A DNA stretch of 64,000 nt from Oxalobacteraceae bacterium (GTDB lineage Bacteria > Pseudomonadota > Gammaproteobacteria > Burkholderiales > Burkholderiaceae_D): NCBI GenBank assembly GCA_013284265.1, contig JABTBR010000008.1, forward strand, positions 1 to 64,000, written 5' to 3'. A program made the position numbers and the translations under genes. Numbering within the stretch: position 1 is the first letter of the stretch; every line of letters starts with the position of its first letter. The notes beneath the pieces were generated by a model, which was given only the letters and a program-made list of their open reading frames with translations, had not been told where the DNA came from and made no database searches. This document shows positions 47,830 through 57,957 of this stretch, one piece after another.

Positions 47830-48924
47830 TTAGGCTGCCAGCGCTGCGGAAAGCGCAGCGAGGAAAGCGGAATTTTCTTCCGGGGTACTGACCGTGATAC
47901 GCAAACAATTGGTCAGCACAGCATGCATTTTACTCACATTTTTGACTAATACCTTGTGAGACAGGAGTTTCACATGGGCATCATCGGAATTCGGCACCCG
48001 AATCAAGATAAAATTCGCCGCCGACGGGAACACCGTCACGCCCGGCAAAGCCGCCATCGCCACCGCCAGTTCAGAGCGCGCGGCGCGCAGCAGGGTGGCC
48101 TGCTCATTCAGGATTTCGACATGATCGAGGGCGAACTCGGCCGCAGCCTGGGTCAGCACATTGATGTTGTAAGGAGGCCGCACTTTGTCGAACTGCTCCA
48201 GCAGCTTGGGTGCCGCCGACATATAGCCGAGGCGGATGCCGGCCAGGCCCAGCTTGGACACGGTGCGCATGACGATCAGGTTGTCGAACTCCGGCAGGCG
48301 CGCCATGAAGGTCTGCTGGGCGAACGGTTCGTAAGCCTCGTCCACCACGGCCATGCCGGTATCGCCCAGGGCCTTGAGGATGGCGACGATGGCGTCGGCA
48401 TCGAACAGATTGCCGGTCGGGTTGTTCGGGTAGGACAGGTAGACCAGCGAAGGCTTGTGGGTGGCGATCGCGTCCAGCATGGCCGGCAGGTTCAGGCTCA
48501 GGTCCGCGTTCAGCGGTACGCCGATGAAGTCCATGCCCGCGAACTGGGCCGAGCGCTGGTACATGACGAAGGACGGCGTCGGCGCCAGCACCACGGCGCG
48601 GCGGTCCTGCAGCGCGCAAGCCATGTCGAGGATGGAGATCAGCTCGTCGGAGCCATTGCCCAGGATGACGTCGTAACCGTCCGGCACGCCCAGCTGGGCG
48701 CAGATGCGCTCCTTCAGCGTGGCGTAGGAAGCCACCGGATAGCGGTTCAGGGTGACCGCGGCCAGGCGTTCGCCCAGCTCGCGCAGCAGATGCTCAGGCA
48801 GGTGGTAAGGGTTCTCCATCGCATCCAGTTTGATAAAACCACTCGCGTCGGCGACGTGGTAGCCATGGATGGCGCGCACGTCGGAACGGATGGTATTGGT
48901 GATGAGGGTGTCGATGGAAGACAT
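47830..48924 (-). CDS. hisC: Histidinol-phosphate aminotransferase
   Basis: HisC (364 residues) makes histidinol phosphate using PLP. The PLP lysine lies in [15 protein letters not shown] and the substrate region in [15 protein letters not shown] at 48924 (MSSIDTLI) is backed by CAGGAGCG; a more distal ATG at 48951 would overlap the methyltransferase end. It lies 26 bases after the methyltransferase gene. Confidence 0.95.
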   Translation of the reverse strand: MSSIDTLITNTIRSDVRAIHGYHVADASGFIKLDAMENPYHLPEHLLRELGERLAAVTLNRYPVASYATLKERICAQLGVPDGYDVILGNGSDELISILDMACALQDRRAVVLAPTPSFVMYQRSAQFAGMDFIGVPLNADLSLNLPAMLDAIATHKPSLVYLSYPNNPTGNLFDADAIVAILKALGDTGMAVVDEAYEPFAQQTFMARLPEFDNLIVMRTVSKLGLAGIRLGYMSAAPKLLEQFDKVRPPYNINVLTQAAAEFALDHVEILNEQATLLRAARSELAVAMAALPGVTVFPSAANFILIRVPNSDDAHVKLLSHKVLVKNVSKMHAVLTNCLRITVSTPEENSAFLAALSAALAA

Positions 48925-48950
48925 CTTGCTACGCTCCTGTTTGAAAATCA

Positions 48951-49991
48951 CTACGCTAGGATTTCAGCCGGTTCCGTTTTTTTCACGGCCCGACTTCGCT
49001 TGGCGGCGGCTGGCTGCTCCGCTGCCGATGTTGCTGGCTTGACTGCTGCTGGCTTGACTGCTGCTTTCTTGGCTGCTGACTTCTTCACCGCGATTTCTTT
49101 TACTACGGGTTCTTTTACTACGGTTTTCTTTGCCGCCGGTTTTTTAAGCGCTGCCGGCTTCTTGGGTGCCGCTGCCTTCTTCGCCGCCGGCTTGCGCACG
49201 GCTTTCTGCTTTTCCGGCTTGTCCGCGTCCAGCGGTGCGGCCAGCCGCTCCTGAATGATCGCGCAGTATTCCGCGTTCAGTTCAAAGCCGACGAAGTGGC
49301 GTCCGCAGCGACGCGCCGCGATCGCGGTGGTGCCGCTGCCCATGAACAGGTCCATCACCACGCCACCCGGCGGGCAGGAAGCCTTGACCATGCGCTCGAT
49401 GATTTCCAGCGGCTTCTGGGTCGGATGGTCGGCGCGCTCGGGATGCTCCCGGTGCAGACGCGACACGCTCCACAAATCCTTGGGGTTGTAGCCCACTTCC
49501 AGCCATTTGGCGCCGACGAAGATCGAGCGCGAACGGGCCTTCTTGGTGGCCGCGTCATACGGAATCCGTACCGCGTCCAGGTCGAAGTAATAATCCTTGC
49601 GGCCGACGAAAAAGCCGATGGTGTCGTGTACCGAAGAGTAGCTGCGCACGCTGCCGCCCATCGAGGGCACGCGCCGGTCCCAGATAATTTCATTCATCAT
49701 CGTCATGCGCTGCTTGAGCATAACGAAGATCTCCGGCGAAAAACGCCAGGTCAAAAAGATGTACAGGCTGCCGTTCGGCTTGAGCTTGGGCAGGGCCAGC
49801 GTGATCCACTCCTCGGTCCAGCGCAGGTATTCAGCCACCGTCTGCTGGTCCGAGGCATTGCCGTAATCCTTGCCCAGGTTATAGGGCGGGTCGGTCAGGA
49901 TCAGGTCTACCGATGCGTCGGGAATGCGCGCCAATCCTGCCAGCGCGTCCTCGCAATAGACCTGGTCGAGCCAGCTCGCCATTTCGCTCAT
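48951..49991 (-). CDS. Solitary beta-class DNA methyltransferase with Lys/Ala-rich tail
   Basis: This 346-residue protein has the N4-cytosine/N6-adenine motif TDPPYNLG at about 33-40 and the AdoMet-binding [11 protein letters not shown] near 213, i.e. DPPY before FxGxG, the beta class. From about residue 245 to the end it carries a basic tail of repeated AAKK/PAAKK units like histone H1 or AlgP tails. The start overlaps the hisD stop (ATGA), and hisC follows 26 bases later. There is no restriction enzyme gene near. Sequence specificity is unknown. Confidence 0.93.
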   Translation of the reverse strand: MSEMASWLDQVYCEDALAGLARIPDASVDLILTDPPYNLGKDYGNASDQQTVAEYLRWTEEWITLALPKLKPNGSLYIFLTWRFSPEIFVMLKQRMTMMNEIIWDRRVPSMGGSVRSYSSVHDTIGFFVGRKDYYFDLDAVRIPYDAATKKARSRSIFVGAKWLEVGYNPKDLWSVSRLHREHPERADHPTQKPLEIIERMVKASCPPGGVVMDLFMGSGTTAIAARRCGRHFVGFELNAEYCAIIQERLAAPLDADKPEKQKAVRKPAAKKAAAPKKPAALKKPAAKKTVVKEPVVKEIAVKKSAAKKAAVKPAAVKPATSAAEQPAAAKRSRAVKKTEPAEILA

Positions 49992-51313
49992 AAGCCGGAC
50001 TTCAAGCGCAGTTCGGCGCTGCGGGCGTGAGCCTGCAAGCCTTCGCCATAAGCCAGTTCGGCCGCGACCTTGCCCAGGGTCTGGGCGCCCGCTTCGCTGA
50101 CGAAGATGATCGACGAGCGCTTCTGGAAGTCGTACACGCCCAGCGGCGACGAGAAGCGCGCCGTGCGCGAGGTCGGCAGCACGTGGTTAGGGCCGCAGCA
50201 ATAGTCGCCCAGCGACTCGGACGAGAAACGGCCCAGGAACATCGCACCCGCATGGCGGATCTGGTTGGCCCACTGCTGCGGCTCTTCGGCTGAAATTTCC
50301 AGGTGTTCGGCCGCGATGCTGTTGGCGATCTCGCAGGCTTCGGCCATGTCGCGCACCTTGACCAGGGCACCGCGGTCGGTCAGCGAGGTGCGGATGGTTT
50401 CCTGGCGCGGCATGGTCGGCAGCAGCTTGTTGATGCTCGCTTCCACCTGCGCGATGTAGTCCGCGTCCGGGCACAGCAGAATGGCTTGCGCCAGTTCGTC
50501 GTGCTCGGCCTGCGAGAACAGGTCCATCGCCACCCAGTCGGGATCGGTCGTGCCGTCGCAGATGATCAGGATTTCGGACGGGCCGGCGATCATGTCGATG
50601 CCGACGGTGCCGAACACGCGGCGCTTGGCGGCGGCCACATAGGCGTTACCGGGGCCGACGATCTTGTCGACGGCGGCGATGGTCTCGGTGCCATAGGCCA
50701 GCGCGCCCACGGCCTGGGCGCCGCCGATGGTGATCACGCGGGTCACGCCGGCGATCGCGGCGGCGGCCAGCACCATCTGGTTCTTCACGCCGTCCGGAGT
50801 CGGCACCACCATGATGATCTCGGCCACGCCGGCCACCTTGGCCGGAATCGCGTTCATCAGCACCGACGATGGGTAGGCGGCCTTGCCGCCCGGGACGTAG
50901 ATGCCCACGCGGTCCAGCGGGGTGATCTTCTGGCCCAGCACCGTGCCATCGGGCTCGGTGTAGGTAAAGCCGCCCAGCTCCTGCTTCTGGCGCTCGTGGA
51001 ATACGCGGATGCGTTCAGCGGCGATGCGCAGCGCGTTGCGCTGGGCGTCCGGCAGGCCATCGAGCGCGGCCTGCAGTTCTTCCGTGCCGATGTCGAAGGC
51101 AGCCATGCTGGCGGCGCCGCCATTGGGAATGCGGTCGAAGCGGTTGGTGTACTCCAGCACGGCGGCATCGCCGCGCGCCTTGACGTCGGCCAGGATGGTG
51201 GCGACGGCGCGCTCGATGGCTTCGTCGGTGCTAGCTTCGAAGGCCAGCAGGCGATCCAGTTTTGGCTGGAAATCGGCCTGGCTGGAATCGAGCTTGGTGA
51301 TCTGAATCGGCAT
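49988..51313 (-). CDS. hisD: Histidinol dehydrogenase
   Basis: HisD (441 residues) oxidises histidinol to histidine in two NAD steps. The NAD part has [17 protein letters not shown] and [13 protein letters not shown]; the zinc-binding residues are in [16 protein letters not shown] and AEHLEI. It lies between hisG and the methyltransferase gene; the last codon overlaps the latter's ATG. Confidence 0.97.
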   Translation of the reverse strand: MPIQITKLDSSQADFQPKLDRLLAFEASTDEAIERAVATILADVKARGDAAVLEYTNRFDRIPNGGAASMAAFDIGTEELQAALDGLPDAQRNALRIAAERIRVFHERQKQELGGFTYTEPDGTVLGQKITPLDRVGIYVPGGKAAYPSSVLMNAIPAKVAGVAEIIMVVPTPDGVKNQMVLAAAAIAGVTRVITIGGAQAVGALAYGTETIAAVDKIVGPGNAYVAAAKRRVFGTVGIDMIAGPSEILIICDGTTDPDWVAMDLFSQAEHDELAQAILLCPDADYIAQVEASINKLLPTMPRQETIRTSLTDRGALVKVRDMAEACEIANSIAAEHLEISAEEPQQWANQIRHAGAMFLGRFSSESLGDYCCGPNHVLPTSRTARFSSPLGVYDFQKRSSIIFVSEAGAQTLGKVAAELAYGEGLQAHARSAELRLKSGL

Positions 51314-51335
51314 GATGGAAGGTTCCGGCTAAGCT

Positions 51336-52010
51336 TTATTGAGTTTTGCGCGAGGCGCGTTCAAACGCCTCGATGATCGGTTGCAGGCGCTCGCGTTTGA
51401 GCTTGAGCGCGGCCTGATTGACGATCAGGCGCGAGGAGATGTCCATGATCTCTTCGACTTCCACCAGGTGGTTGGCGCGCAGCGTGTTGCCGGTGCTGAC
51501 CACGTCGACGATGGCGTCCGACAGGCCGACCAGCGGCGCCAGTTCCATCGAACCATACAGCTTGATCAGGTCGACGTGCACGCCCTTGGCGGCGAAGTGC
51601 TCGCGCGCGGTGTTGACGAACTTGGTGGCCACGCGCAGGCGCGCGCCCTGGCGCACCGCGGTCTCATAGTCGAAGCCGGCCTTGACGGCGACCGACATGC
51701 GGCAGGCCGCAATGTTCAGGTCGATAGGCTGGTACAGGCCTTCGCCGCCGTGTTCGAGCAGCACATCCTTGCCGGCCACGCCGAAATCGGCCGCGCCATG
51801 CTGTACATAGGTCGGCACGTCGGAGGCGCGCACGATGATCACGCGCACATCCGGGTCGTTGGTCGCCAGGATCAGCTTGCGCGAGGTCTCCGGATTTTCG
51901 GTGACGATGATGCCGGCCGCTTCCAGCAGCGGCAGCGTGTCCTCGAAGATGCGGCCTTTCGACAGGGCCAGGATCAGTTGGGAATTGGCCTGGCTGTTAA
52001 ATGCACTCAT
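51336..52010 (-). CDS. hisG: ATP phosphoribosyltransferase, short form
   Basis: HisG (224 residues) starts histidine synthesis. It is the short catalytic form, without the C-terminal histidine-sensing domain, so it needs HisZ (not in this window) for activity and feedback. Motif [18 protein letters not shown] is present. No leader peptide with a histidine run lies before it; murA ends only 38 bases upstream, so the operon seems to start further up. Confidence 0.95.
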   Translation of the reverse strand: MSAFNSQANSQLILALSKGRIFEDTLPLLEAAGIIVTENPETSRKLILATNDPDVRVIIVRASDVPTYVQHGAADFGVAGKDVLLEHGGEGLYQPIDLNIAACRMSVAVKAGFDYETAVRQGARLRVATKFVNTAREHFAAKGVHVDLIKLYGSMELAPLVGLSDAIVDVVSTGNTLRANHLVEVEEIMDISSRLIVNQAALKLKRERLQPIIEAFERASRKTQ

Positions 52011-52048
52011 GATGGGTTCTCAGATTCTTGTTCGATTTTTGTTCGTGC

Positions 52049-53299
52049 TTATTTGACGCGGCGGATGTTCGCGCCCACCGCCGACAGCTTCACTTCCATG
52101 CGGTCGTAGCCGCGGTCGAGGTGATAGATGCGGTCGATCAGGGTTTCGCCACGGGCCGCCAGCGCGGCGATCACCAGCGAAGCCGAAGCGCGCAGGTCGG
52201 TCGCCATCACGGGCGCGCCGATCAGGTGCTCGACGCCCTTGATGAAAGCCGTATTGCCGTCGGTCTCGATGGCCGCGCCCAGGCGGTTCATCTCCTGCAC
52301 GTGCATGAAACGGTTCTCGAAGATCGTTTCGGTGACGCGGCTGGCGCCGTCGGCCACCGTATTGACGGCCATGAACTGGGCCTGCATATCGGTCGGGAAG
52401 CCGGGGTATTCGGTGGTGCGGAAGGTCACCGGGTTCGGACGGCTATCCATGCGCGCACGAATCCAGTTGTCGCCGATTTCCATGTTCAGGCCCACTTCGC
52501 GCAGCTTGTCCAGCGCGGCGTCCATGATGTCGACGCGGGTATTGCGGATGGTGATGTCGCCACCGGCCGCCGCCACCGCGCACAGGAAGGTCGCCGCCTC
52601 GATCCGGTCGGAAATGACCGCGTGGCTGGCGCCATGCAGCTCGGCCACGCCCTGGATCACCAGGCGGTCGGTGCCGATGCCTTCGATCTTGGCGCCCATG
52701 GCCACCAGCAGATTGGCCAGGTCGGTCACTTCCGGTTCGCGCGCGGCGTTTTCCAGGATGGTTTCGCCTTCGGCCAGGGTCGCCGCCATCAGCAGGTTCT
52801 CGGTGCCGGTGACGGTGATCATGTCGGTGAGGATGCGGGTGCCCTTGAGCTTTTTGCACTTGGCGTAGATATAGCCGCCCTCGATCGAAATCTCGGCGCC
52901 CAGCGCCTGCAGACCCTTGATGTGCTGGTCGACCGGACGCGAACCGATGGCGCAGCCGCCCGGCAGCGATACCTTGGCTTCGCCGAAGCGCGCCAGCAGG
53001 GGACCGAGCACCAGGATCGAGGCGCGCATGGTCTTGACCAGCTCATACGGCGCTTCCAGCTTGTCGATGGCGCTGCCGTTGAGGACCACGCGGTCGTCGT
53101 CCTGGCTGATCTTCAGGCCGGTCTGGCCCAGCAGCTTGAGCATGGTGGCGACATCGTGCAGATGCGGCACATTGCTCAGCTCCAGGTCGCCCGCGGTCAG
53201 CAGGCCGGCGCACAGGATGGGCAGGGCCGCGTTCTTGGCGCCGGAGATGGTGATGTCGCCGGCCAGGCGGTTGCCGCCTTGAATGAGGAGCTTGTCCAT
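52049..53299 (-). CDS. murA: UDP-N-acetylglucosamine 1-carboxyvinyltransferase
   Basis: MurA (416 residues) does the first committed step of peptidoglycan synthesis. The fosfomycin-target cysteine is C116 in [12 protein letters not shown]. The start [14 protein letters not shown] and the closing [19 protein letters not shown] are complete. It lies between ibaG and hisG with short gaps, so the peptidoglycan and histidine genes may share a transcript. Confidence 0.97.
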   Translation of the reverse strand: MDKLLIQGGNRLAGDITISGAKNAALPILCAGLLTAGDLELSNVPHLHDVATMLKLLGQTGLKISQDDDRVVLNGSAIDKLEAPYELVKTMRASILVLGPLLARFGEAKVSLPGGCAIGSRPVDQHIKGLQALGAEISIEGGYIYAKCKKLKGTRILTDMITVTGTENLLMAATLAEGETILENAAREPEVTDLANLLVAMGAKIEGIGTDRLVIQGVAELHGASHAVISDRIEAATFLCAVAAAGGDITIRNTRVDIMDAALDKLREVGLNMEIGDNWIRARMDSRPNPVTFRTTEYPGFPTDMQAQFMAVNTVADGASRVTETIFENRFMHVQEMNRLGAAIETDGNTAFIKGVEHLIGAPVMATDLRASASLVIAALAARGETLIDRIYHLDRGYDRMEVKLSAVGANIRRVK

Positions 53300-53301
53300 G
53301 C

Positions 53302-53538
53302 TTATCCTTGGTATTCGTCAGGGGTCAGGGTTTTCATCGACAGCGCGTGGATTTCCTCGCGCATGCGGTCGCCCAGGGCGGCGTACACCAGCTGGTGACG
53401 CTGGATCAGGCGTTTGCCGACAAAGGCGGGCGACACGATGATGGCCTGGAAGTGCTGGCCATCGCCCTCCACTTCGAGGTGGGTGCATTCGAGGCCGGCG
53501 CTGAGGTAGCCGTGGATCAGTTCTGGAGTAGTAGTCAC
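53302..53538 (-). CDS. ibaG: BolA family protein IbaG
   Basis: This 78-residue protein of the BolA family (YrbA/IbaG branch) has the [27 protein letters not shown] core, with the His likely to help coordinate an Fe-S cluster with Grx4. GTG at 53538 has AAGGAT upstream and matches the family start; its stop is next to the murA start. ibaG next to murA is common in proteobacteria. Confidence 0.93.
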   Translation of the reverse strand: MTTTPELIHGYLSAGLECTHLEVEGDGQHFQAIIVSPAFVGKRLIQRHQLVYAALGDRMREEIHALSMKTLTPDEYQG

Positions 53539-53611
53539 GATAAATCCTTTTAGTGCGGGTAGCAATCTGCTGTTCGGTATAGACAATATAGCGCAAGCGC
53601 CGCTTCGGTCC

Positions 53612-54379
53612 TCAATGGCGCAGGCGGTAGCCGCTGCGCAGCATGCGGATGGCCACCAGCGCCAGTACCACCAGGAAGCCGCCCACGATGGCGAGGCTGA
53701 TCAGGGGGTTGACGTCGGACTGGCCGAAGAAGCCGTGGCGGAAACCGTCGATCATATAGAAGAAGGGGTTCAGGTGCGAGACCGTCAGCCAGAACGGTGG
53801 CAGCGAGTGGATCGAATAGAACACGCCGGACAGGAAGGTCAGCGGCATGATCAGGAAGTTCTGGAAGGCGGCCAGCTGGTCGAATTTCTCGGCCCAGATG
53901 CCGGCGATCAGGCCCATGGTGCCGAGGATGGCCGCGCCCAGCAGGGCGAACACGATAATCCACAGCGGCGCCACGAAGGACAGGTGGGCGAACCAGGCGG
54001 TGATGACGAATACGCCGAAGCCGACCACCAGGCCGCGCACCATCGACGCCAGCACATAGGCGGAGAAGATTTCCCAGTGCGACAGCGGGGTCAGCAGCAC
54101 GAACACCAGGTTGCCGGTGATCTTGGACTGGATCAGCGAGGACGAGGAATTGGCGAAGGCGTTCTGCAGCACGCTCATCATCACCAGGCCGGGAATCAGG
54201 AAGGCGGTGTAGCTGACGCCGTCGTAGACCTGGACCCGGCCTTCGAGCACATGGCCGAAGATCAGCAGGTAGAGCATGGCGGTCAGGATGGGCGCGGCCA
54301 CGGTTTGGGTCGCGACTTTCCAAAAGCGCAAGGTTTCCTTGTAGACCAGGGTGCGGAAGCCGGTGGAGATGAAGTTCAT
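53612..54379 (-). CDS. ABC-2 type transporter permease
   Basis: This 255-residue permease has six hydrophobic segments and the ABC-2 signature around FLIPGLVMMSVLQNAF and FLSGVFYSIHSLPPFW. ATG at 54379 is inside the stop of the ATPase gene (ATGA overlap). It resembles the YadH/NodJ-type exporter permeases. Substrate not known; its place between mla genes and murA suggests the envelope. Confidence 0.92.
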   Translation of the reverse strand: MNFISTGFRTLVYKETLRFWKVATQTVAAPILTAMLYLLIFGHVLEGRVQVYDGVSYTAFLIPGLVMMSVLQNAFANSSSSLIQSKITGNLVFVLLTPLSHWEIFSAYVLASMVRGLVVGFGVFVITAWFAHLSFVAPLWIIVFALLGAAILGTMGLIAGIWAEKFDQLAAFQNFLIMPLTFLSGVFYSIHSLPPFWLTVSHLNPFFYMIDGFRHGFFGQSDVNPLISLAIVGGFLVVLALVAIRMLRSGYRLRH

Positions 54380-55290
54380 ACGGTCCCCTTGTCCATGATC
54401 TGCAGGAAGATGTCTTCCAGGTCGGCCTGTTGCAGCTGCATATCGTCGATGACGGCGCCGTTCTCGCGCAGGCGCGCCAGGATCGGTTCCACCTCGGAAT
54501 ACTCGTTGATGCGCAGGCTGTACTTGTTGCCGTGCTCGGAAGGCTCGGGATGGGTCACCAGGTGGCGCAGGTCGTCCGGCAGCTCGCCCTGGACCATGTT
54601 GACGATCAGCTGGGAGCCGGAAATGCGCCGGATCAGTGCCGCCATCGTGTCCAGCGCCACCACCTTGCCGCTTTTGAGCATGGCCACGCGCTTGCACATG
54701 GCCTGGGCTTCTTCCAGGTAATGGGTGGTCAGCACCACGGTGTGGCCTTCGCGGTTCAGGCGCGAAATGAATTTCCACAGCGTCTGGCGCAGTTCCACGT
54801 CGACGCCGGCGGTCGGCTCGTCGAGCACGATCACGGGCGGCTTGTGCACCAGCGCCTGGGCCACCAGCACGCGCCGCTTCATGCCGCCCGACAGCGCGCG
54901 CATATTGGTGTCGGCCTTATTGCTCAGGTCGAGGTTATGCATCACCTCGTCGATCCAGGGGTCGTTGTTGGGCAGGCCGAAATAGCCCGACTGCAGGCGC
55001 AGGGTCTCGCGCACCGTGAAGAAGGGGTCGAACACCAGTTCCTGGGGCACCACGCCGAGCTTTTTGCGGGCCGCGCGGAAATCGCCCGTCACATCGTGGC
55101 CGTGAATGCGCACCGAGCCGGCATCAGGCCGGATCAGGCCGGCGATGATGGAAATGAGGGTGGTTTTGCCGGCGCCGTTGGGGCCGAGCAGGCCGAAGAA
55201 CTCGCCTTCCTCGATGCTGAGGGAAACGCCGCCCAGCGCCTGGAGCGACTTGTAGCGCTTTTCGACATTACTGATTTGGATCGCTGTCAT
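54376..55290 (-). CDS. ABC-2 exporter ATP-binding protein
   Basis: This 304-residue ATPase has Walker A GPNGAGKTT, the signature ALSGGMKRR, Walker B VIVLDEPTAGVD and the H-loop TTHYLEEA. A 70-residue C-terminal extension follows the ATPase core. It pairs with the permease at 53612 (YadG/YadH-like). The true start is ATG at 55290 (MTAIQISNVEKRY). A 192-base gap separates it from mlaB. Confidence 0.93.
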   Translation of the reverse strand: MTAIQISNVEKRYKSLQALGGVSLSIEEGEFFGLLGPNGAGKTTLISIIAGLIRPDAGSVRIHGHDVTGDFRAARKKLGVVPQELVFDPFFTVRETLRLQSGYFGLPNNDPWIDEVMHNLDLSNKADTNMRALSGGMKRRVLVAQALVHKPPVIVLDEPTAGVDVELRQTLWKFISRLNREGHTVVLTTHYLEEAQAMCKRVAMLKSGKVVALDTMAALIRRISGSQLIVNMVQGELPDDLRHLVTHPEPSEHGNKYSLRINEYSEVEPILARLRENGAVIDDMQLQQADLEDIFLQIMDKGTV

Positions 55291-55482
55291 GCTTGGCTTA
55301 TCGGTTGGTGGCGGCGGCGCAGACCGCCGCACAGGGCTCGAAGACTGTCTATTGCGGGAGCCGCGGCACTATATGTCGGCGGCAACGTTCAATTATAGGG
55401 GAAATCTGATTCGGCAGAGCCGGACGGGGCAATACTGGGGCTGTTGTCTGGACAACAGCGGGGCGGCGGGGTGGGGCGAAGG

Positions 55483-55905
55483 TCAATGATGGTGCAAGCC
55501 GGCAGGCGCGTTGGCCAGGCCGGGCTTGGACGCTGTGGCAGCGTCTTTCACTGGAGCAAAATTATGGTGGGCCGGATTGTGCGCCTGCTGGTTCGCGCCT
55601 TCCAGCGGCACCGAGGTGGGGAACAGCAGCGAGCACACGCCATACAGCTTGGTCAGGCTTTGCAGGGCCGGCGGCAGGTTTTTCAGCTGCAGCGCGACGC
55701 CGCTATCCTGGGCGAACTTTTGCCACGCCAGCATCACCGACACCGCCACCGAATCGACCGTCAGGATATGACGCAAGTCGAACGCGGTCTGGCCGGCACG
55801 AATGGCGTCCTGACCGCGCTGCAGGGCAGCGGTGGCGTTCAGCACGGTCAGGGAGGTGAGCGTGCTGAGGTTGTCGATAGCGGCTGGCATGGCGGGCGTG
55901 CTCAT
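55483..55905 (-). CDS. mlaB: STAS-domain protein MlaB
   Basis: MlaB is the cytoplasmic STAS subunit that sits on the MlaFE ABC transporter. The 140-residue protein has the STAS core (TALQRGQDAIRAG, then FDLRHILTVDSVAVSVML, with the Ser where phosphorylation occurs in anti-sigma antagonists). It is longer than usual (about 95-100) because of a C-terminal Ala/His/Pro-rich tail ending HHH. Its start overlaps the mlaC stop. Confidence 0.85.
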   Translation of the reverse strand: MSTPAMPAAIDNLSTLTSLTVLNATAALQRGQDAIRAGQTAFDLRHILTVDSVAVSVMLAWQKFAQDSGVALQLKNLPPALQSLTKLYGVCSLLFPTSVPLEGANQQAHNPAHHNFAPVKDAATASKPGLANAPAGLHHH

Positions 55906-56549
55906 GACTTGGCGGCGGCTTTCAGAGGACGGTTGGCCAGTTTCTTGTTCTTCTCGGACAAGGCTTTGATCAAGCCATCGACGCCCCCCTTGGAGATTTC
56001 CGAAGCGAAAGTACCTTTATAGGTTTCCACCAGCCAGGCGCCCAGCACATTGATGTCGTAGATCTTCCAGCCGGCAGGCGACTTGGCCACGCGGTAGTTC
56101 AGCAGAATCGGCTCGCCGCGGGCCACATTGACCTGGGAACGCACTTCGACTTCGGTGTCGGCCGGATCGGCGCGCAGCGGCTTGAATTCCACGGTTTCGT
56201 TCTTGATCTGCGACAGCGCGCCCGAATAGGTGAAGATCAGCAGGGTGCGGAACTCGTTGGACAGCTGCTTTTGCTGTTCCGGCGTGGCGTCGCGCCAGAA
56301 GCGGCCGGCCGCCAGCGCGGTCATGCGCTGGAAATCGACGTAAGGCAGAATCTTGCTTTCGACCAAGTCCATGACTTTTTTCTGGTCGCCGGCCTGGATC
56401 GACTTGTCGCTCTTGGCGGTATCGATCACTTCCTGGCTGATGCGCTTGACCAGCACGTCCGGCGCCTCGGCGGCGGCCGGGACGGCGGCGTAGGCGCTGG
56501 TGGCCAGCGCGACGGTTGCTACTGCGATAAGTTGTTTAATCAATTTCAT
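55902..56549 (-). CDS. mlaC: Periplasmic phospholipid-binding protein MlaC
   Basis: MlaC carries phospholipid between MlaA at the outer membrane and MlaD at the inner membrane. The 215-residue protein has a signal peptide (MKLIKQLIAVATVALATSAYA), then the MlaC fold (ILPYVDFQRMTALAAGRFW and YRVAKSPAGWKIYDINVLG). The start at 56549 gives the best leader. Confidence 0.93.
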   Translation of the reverse strand: MKLIKQLIAVATVALATSAYAAVPAAAEAPDVLVKRISQEVIDTAKSDKSIQAGDQKKVMDLVESKILPYVDFQRMTALAAGRFWRDATPEQQKQLSNEFRTLLIFTYSGALSQIKNETVEFKPLRADPADTEVEVRSQVNVARGEPILLNYRVAKSPAGWKIYDINVLGAWLVETYKGTFASEISKGGVDGLIKALSEKNKKLANRPLKAAAKS

Positions 56550-56577
56550 ATGGTTTGCCTTAAGTGGTTTCTTCGGG

Positions 56578-57417
56578 TCACTGGCTGACGCTGGTTGCAG
56601 CCGGTGCACCGGAGTTTAACTCTTTTGGGGCTACTTCGGATGACACGAAATCAGGCGTATCAGTTTTGTCATACATCTCGCTGAGCTTCTTGCTGCCCTT
56701 GCGGGTGCTCGATTCGCCATCGTTGATGCGGCTTTCGCGCCGCTGCAGGAAGCCGTCGCGCACGAATTCATAGCGGTCCAGGGCCGCGTCTTCCAGCAGG
56801 CTGGAGGCGTCGAGCAGATTGGCGCGCTGGTCGACGGCGCGGCCGGCGGTGCCGATGTTGCGGATGTAGATAGGCTCCTTGAAGCGCCACAGGTCGCCGC
56901 GGAAGTCCAGCGGCAGCGCCGCCGTGTCGCGCACGGTGGACGGACCCAGCAATGGCAGCATCAGGTAGGGGCCGGAGCGCACGCCCCAGGTGCCCAGGGT
57001 CTGGCCGAAGTCTTCATTGTGCTTGGGCAAACCGGCTTCGGAAGCGATGTCGAGCAAGCCCAGCAGACCGAAGGTGGAATTCAGCGCCACGCGGGTGACG
57101 TCGCTCATGCCGGCTTCGCCCTTGCCTTGCATCAAGTTGTTGGCCGCGCTCCACACATCGGACAGATTACCGAAGAAGTTGTTCACGCCGGTCTGCACGA
57201 ACGTTGGCAGAACGTTACGATATGCCGTCGCGGCCGGCTTCAGGGCCACCTGATCGATCGTGTCGTTAAATTTGAACATGGTGCGGTTAAAGCCCTCGTA
57301 AGGGTCGCGCGGATTCGGCCCGGCACAGCCAGCCAGCAAGGCCAGCGCGGAAGCGGCCAGCGCCAGGCGGGCAACATTGTGCAGCGGCGCCTTGCGGCTC
57401 ATAGGGGAGGCTGTCAT
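56578..57417 (-). CDS. mlaA: Outer-membrane lipoprotein MlaA (VacJ)
   Basis: MlaA removes phospholipid from the outer leaflet. The 279-residue protein has a lipobox at LLAGC (Cys31) and the signature NPRDPYEGFNRTMFKFND. The C-terminal part (after ~215) is a charged tail ending in low-complexity Ser/Ala. Start MTASPMS overlaps the mlaD stop. The first seven residues may not belong; ATG at codon 6 is an alternative start. Confidence 0.94.
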   Translation of the reverse strand: MTASPMSRKAPLHNVARLALAASALALLAGCAGPNPRDPYEGFNRTMFKFNDTIDQVALKPAATAYRNVLPTFVQTGVNNFFGNLSDVWSAANNLMQGKGEAGMSDVTRVALNSTFGLLGLLDIASEAGLPKHNEDFGQTLGTWGVRSGPYLMLPLLGPSTVRDTAALPLDFRGDLWRFKEPIYIRNIGTAGRAVDQRANLLDASSLLEDAALDRYEFVRDGFLQRRESRINDGESSTRKGSKKLSEMYDKTDTPDFVSSEVAPKELNSGAPAATSVSQ

Positions 57418-57884
57418 TTGCTATCCTTTCCTTCGGCGGCTTTGCTGTAGATGAACTGATTGATCAGGTCTTCCAGCACGGCGGCCGATTGGGTTCGGGC
57501 AATCTTGTCGCCGGCAACCAGATTACTGGTGTCGCCGCCCGCTTCGATGCCTAAGTATTGTTCGCCCAGCAGGCCAGCGGTCAAGATCTTGGCCGAGCTG
57601 TCTTTTGGGAATTTATAGCCCTCTTCCATGTTCAAGGTTACCAGTGCCTGATAACTCTTGTCATCAAACTTGATCGAGCCGACCCGGCCCACCACCACAC
57701 CGGCGGCCTTGACCGGGGCCTGGGGACGCAGGCTGCCGATGTTGTCGAACTTGGCCGTGATCGTATAGGTCTTGGCAAAAGAGACAGACCCCATATTGCC
57801 GGCCTTGAGCGCCAGGAACATCAGCGCGGCCACACCCAGGACGATGAACAGGCCAACCCAGAGATCCAGAGATTTACGTTGCAT
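57414..57884 (-). CDS. mlaD: Inner-membrane MCE protein MlaD
   Basis: MlaD (156 residues) is the MCE-domain ring on the MlaFEDB complex. One N-terminal membrane helix (LDLWVGLFIVLGVAALMFLAL) is followed by the MCE part (VKAAGVVVGRVGSI, then LLGEQYLGIEAGGD). Start MQRKSLD. Gap to mlaE 73 bases. Confidence 0.95.
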   Translation of the reverse strand: MQRKSLDLWVGLFIVLGVAALMFLALKAGNMGSVSFAKTYTITAKFDNIGSLRPQAPVKAAGVVVGRVGSIKFDDKSYQALVTLNMEEGYKFPKDSSAKILTAGLLGEQYLGIEAGGDTSNLVAGDKIARTQSAAVLEDLINQFIYSKAAEGKDSK

Positions 57885-57957
57885 AGCTTAATCCTAATCA
57901 GTTTTTCTTGCGGCCGCCTTGGCGCTATACCGCTTATTACGTGTCAATGTGTCGTAT

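Noticed and set aside
47830-47960. A frameshift near the hisC 3' end
   Set aside because: The protein reads through to a normal C-terminus ([11 protein letters not shown]) and the length fits.
52011-52048. A histidine attenuator leader before hisG
   Set aside because: murA ends 38 bases upstream, leaving no room for a leader peptide, and no run of histidine codons or attenuator hairpin is seen.
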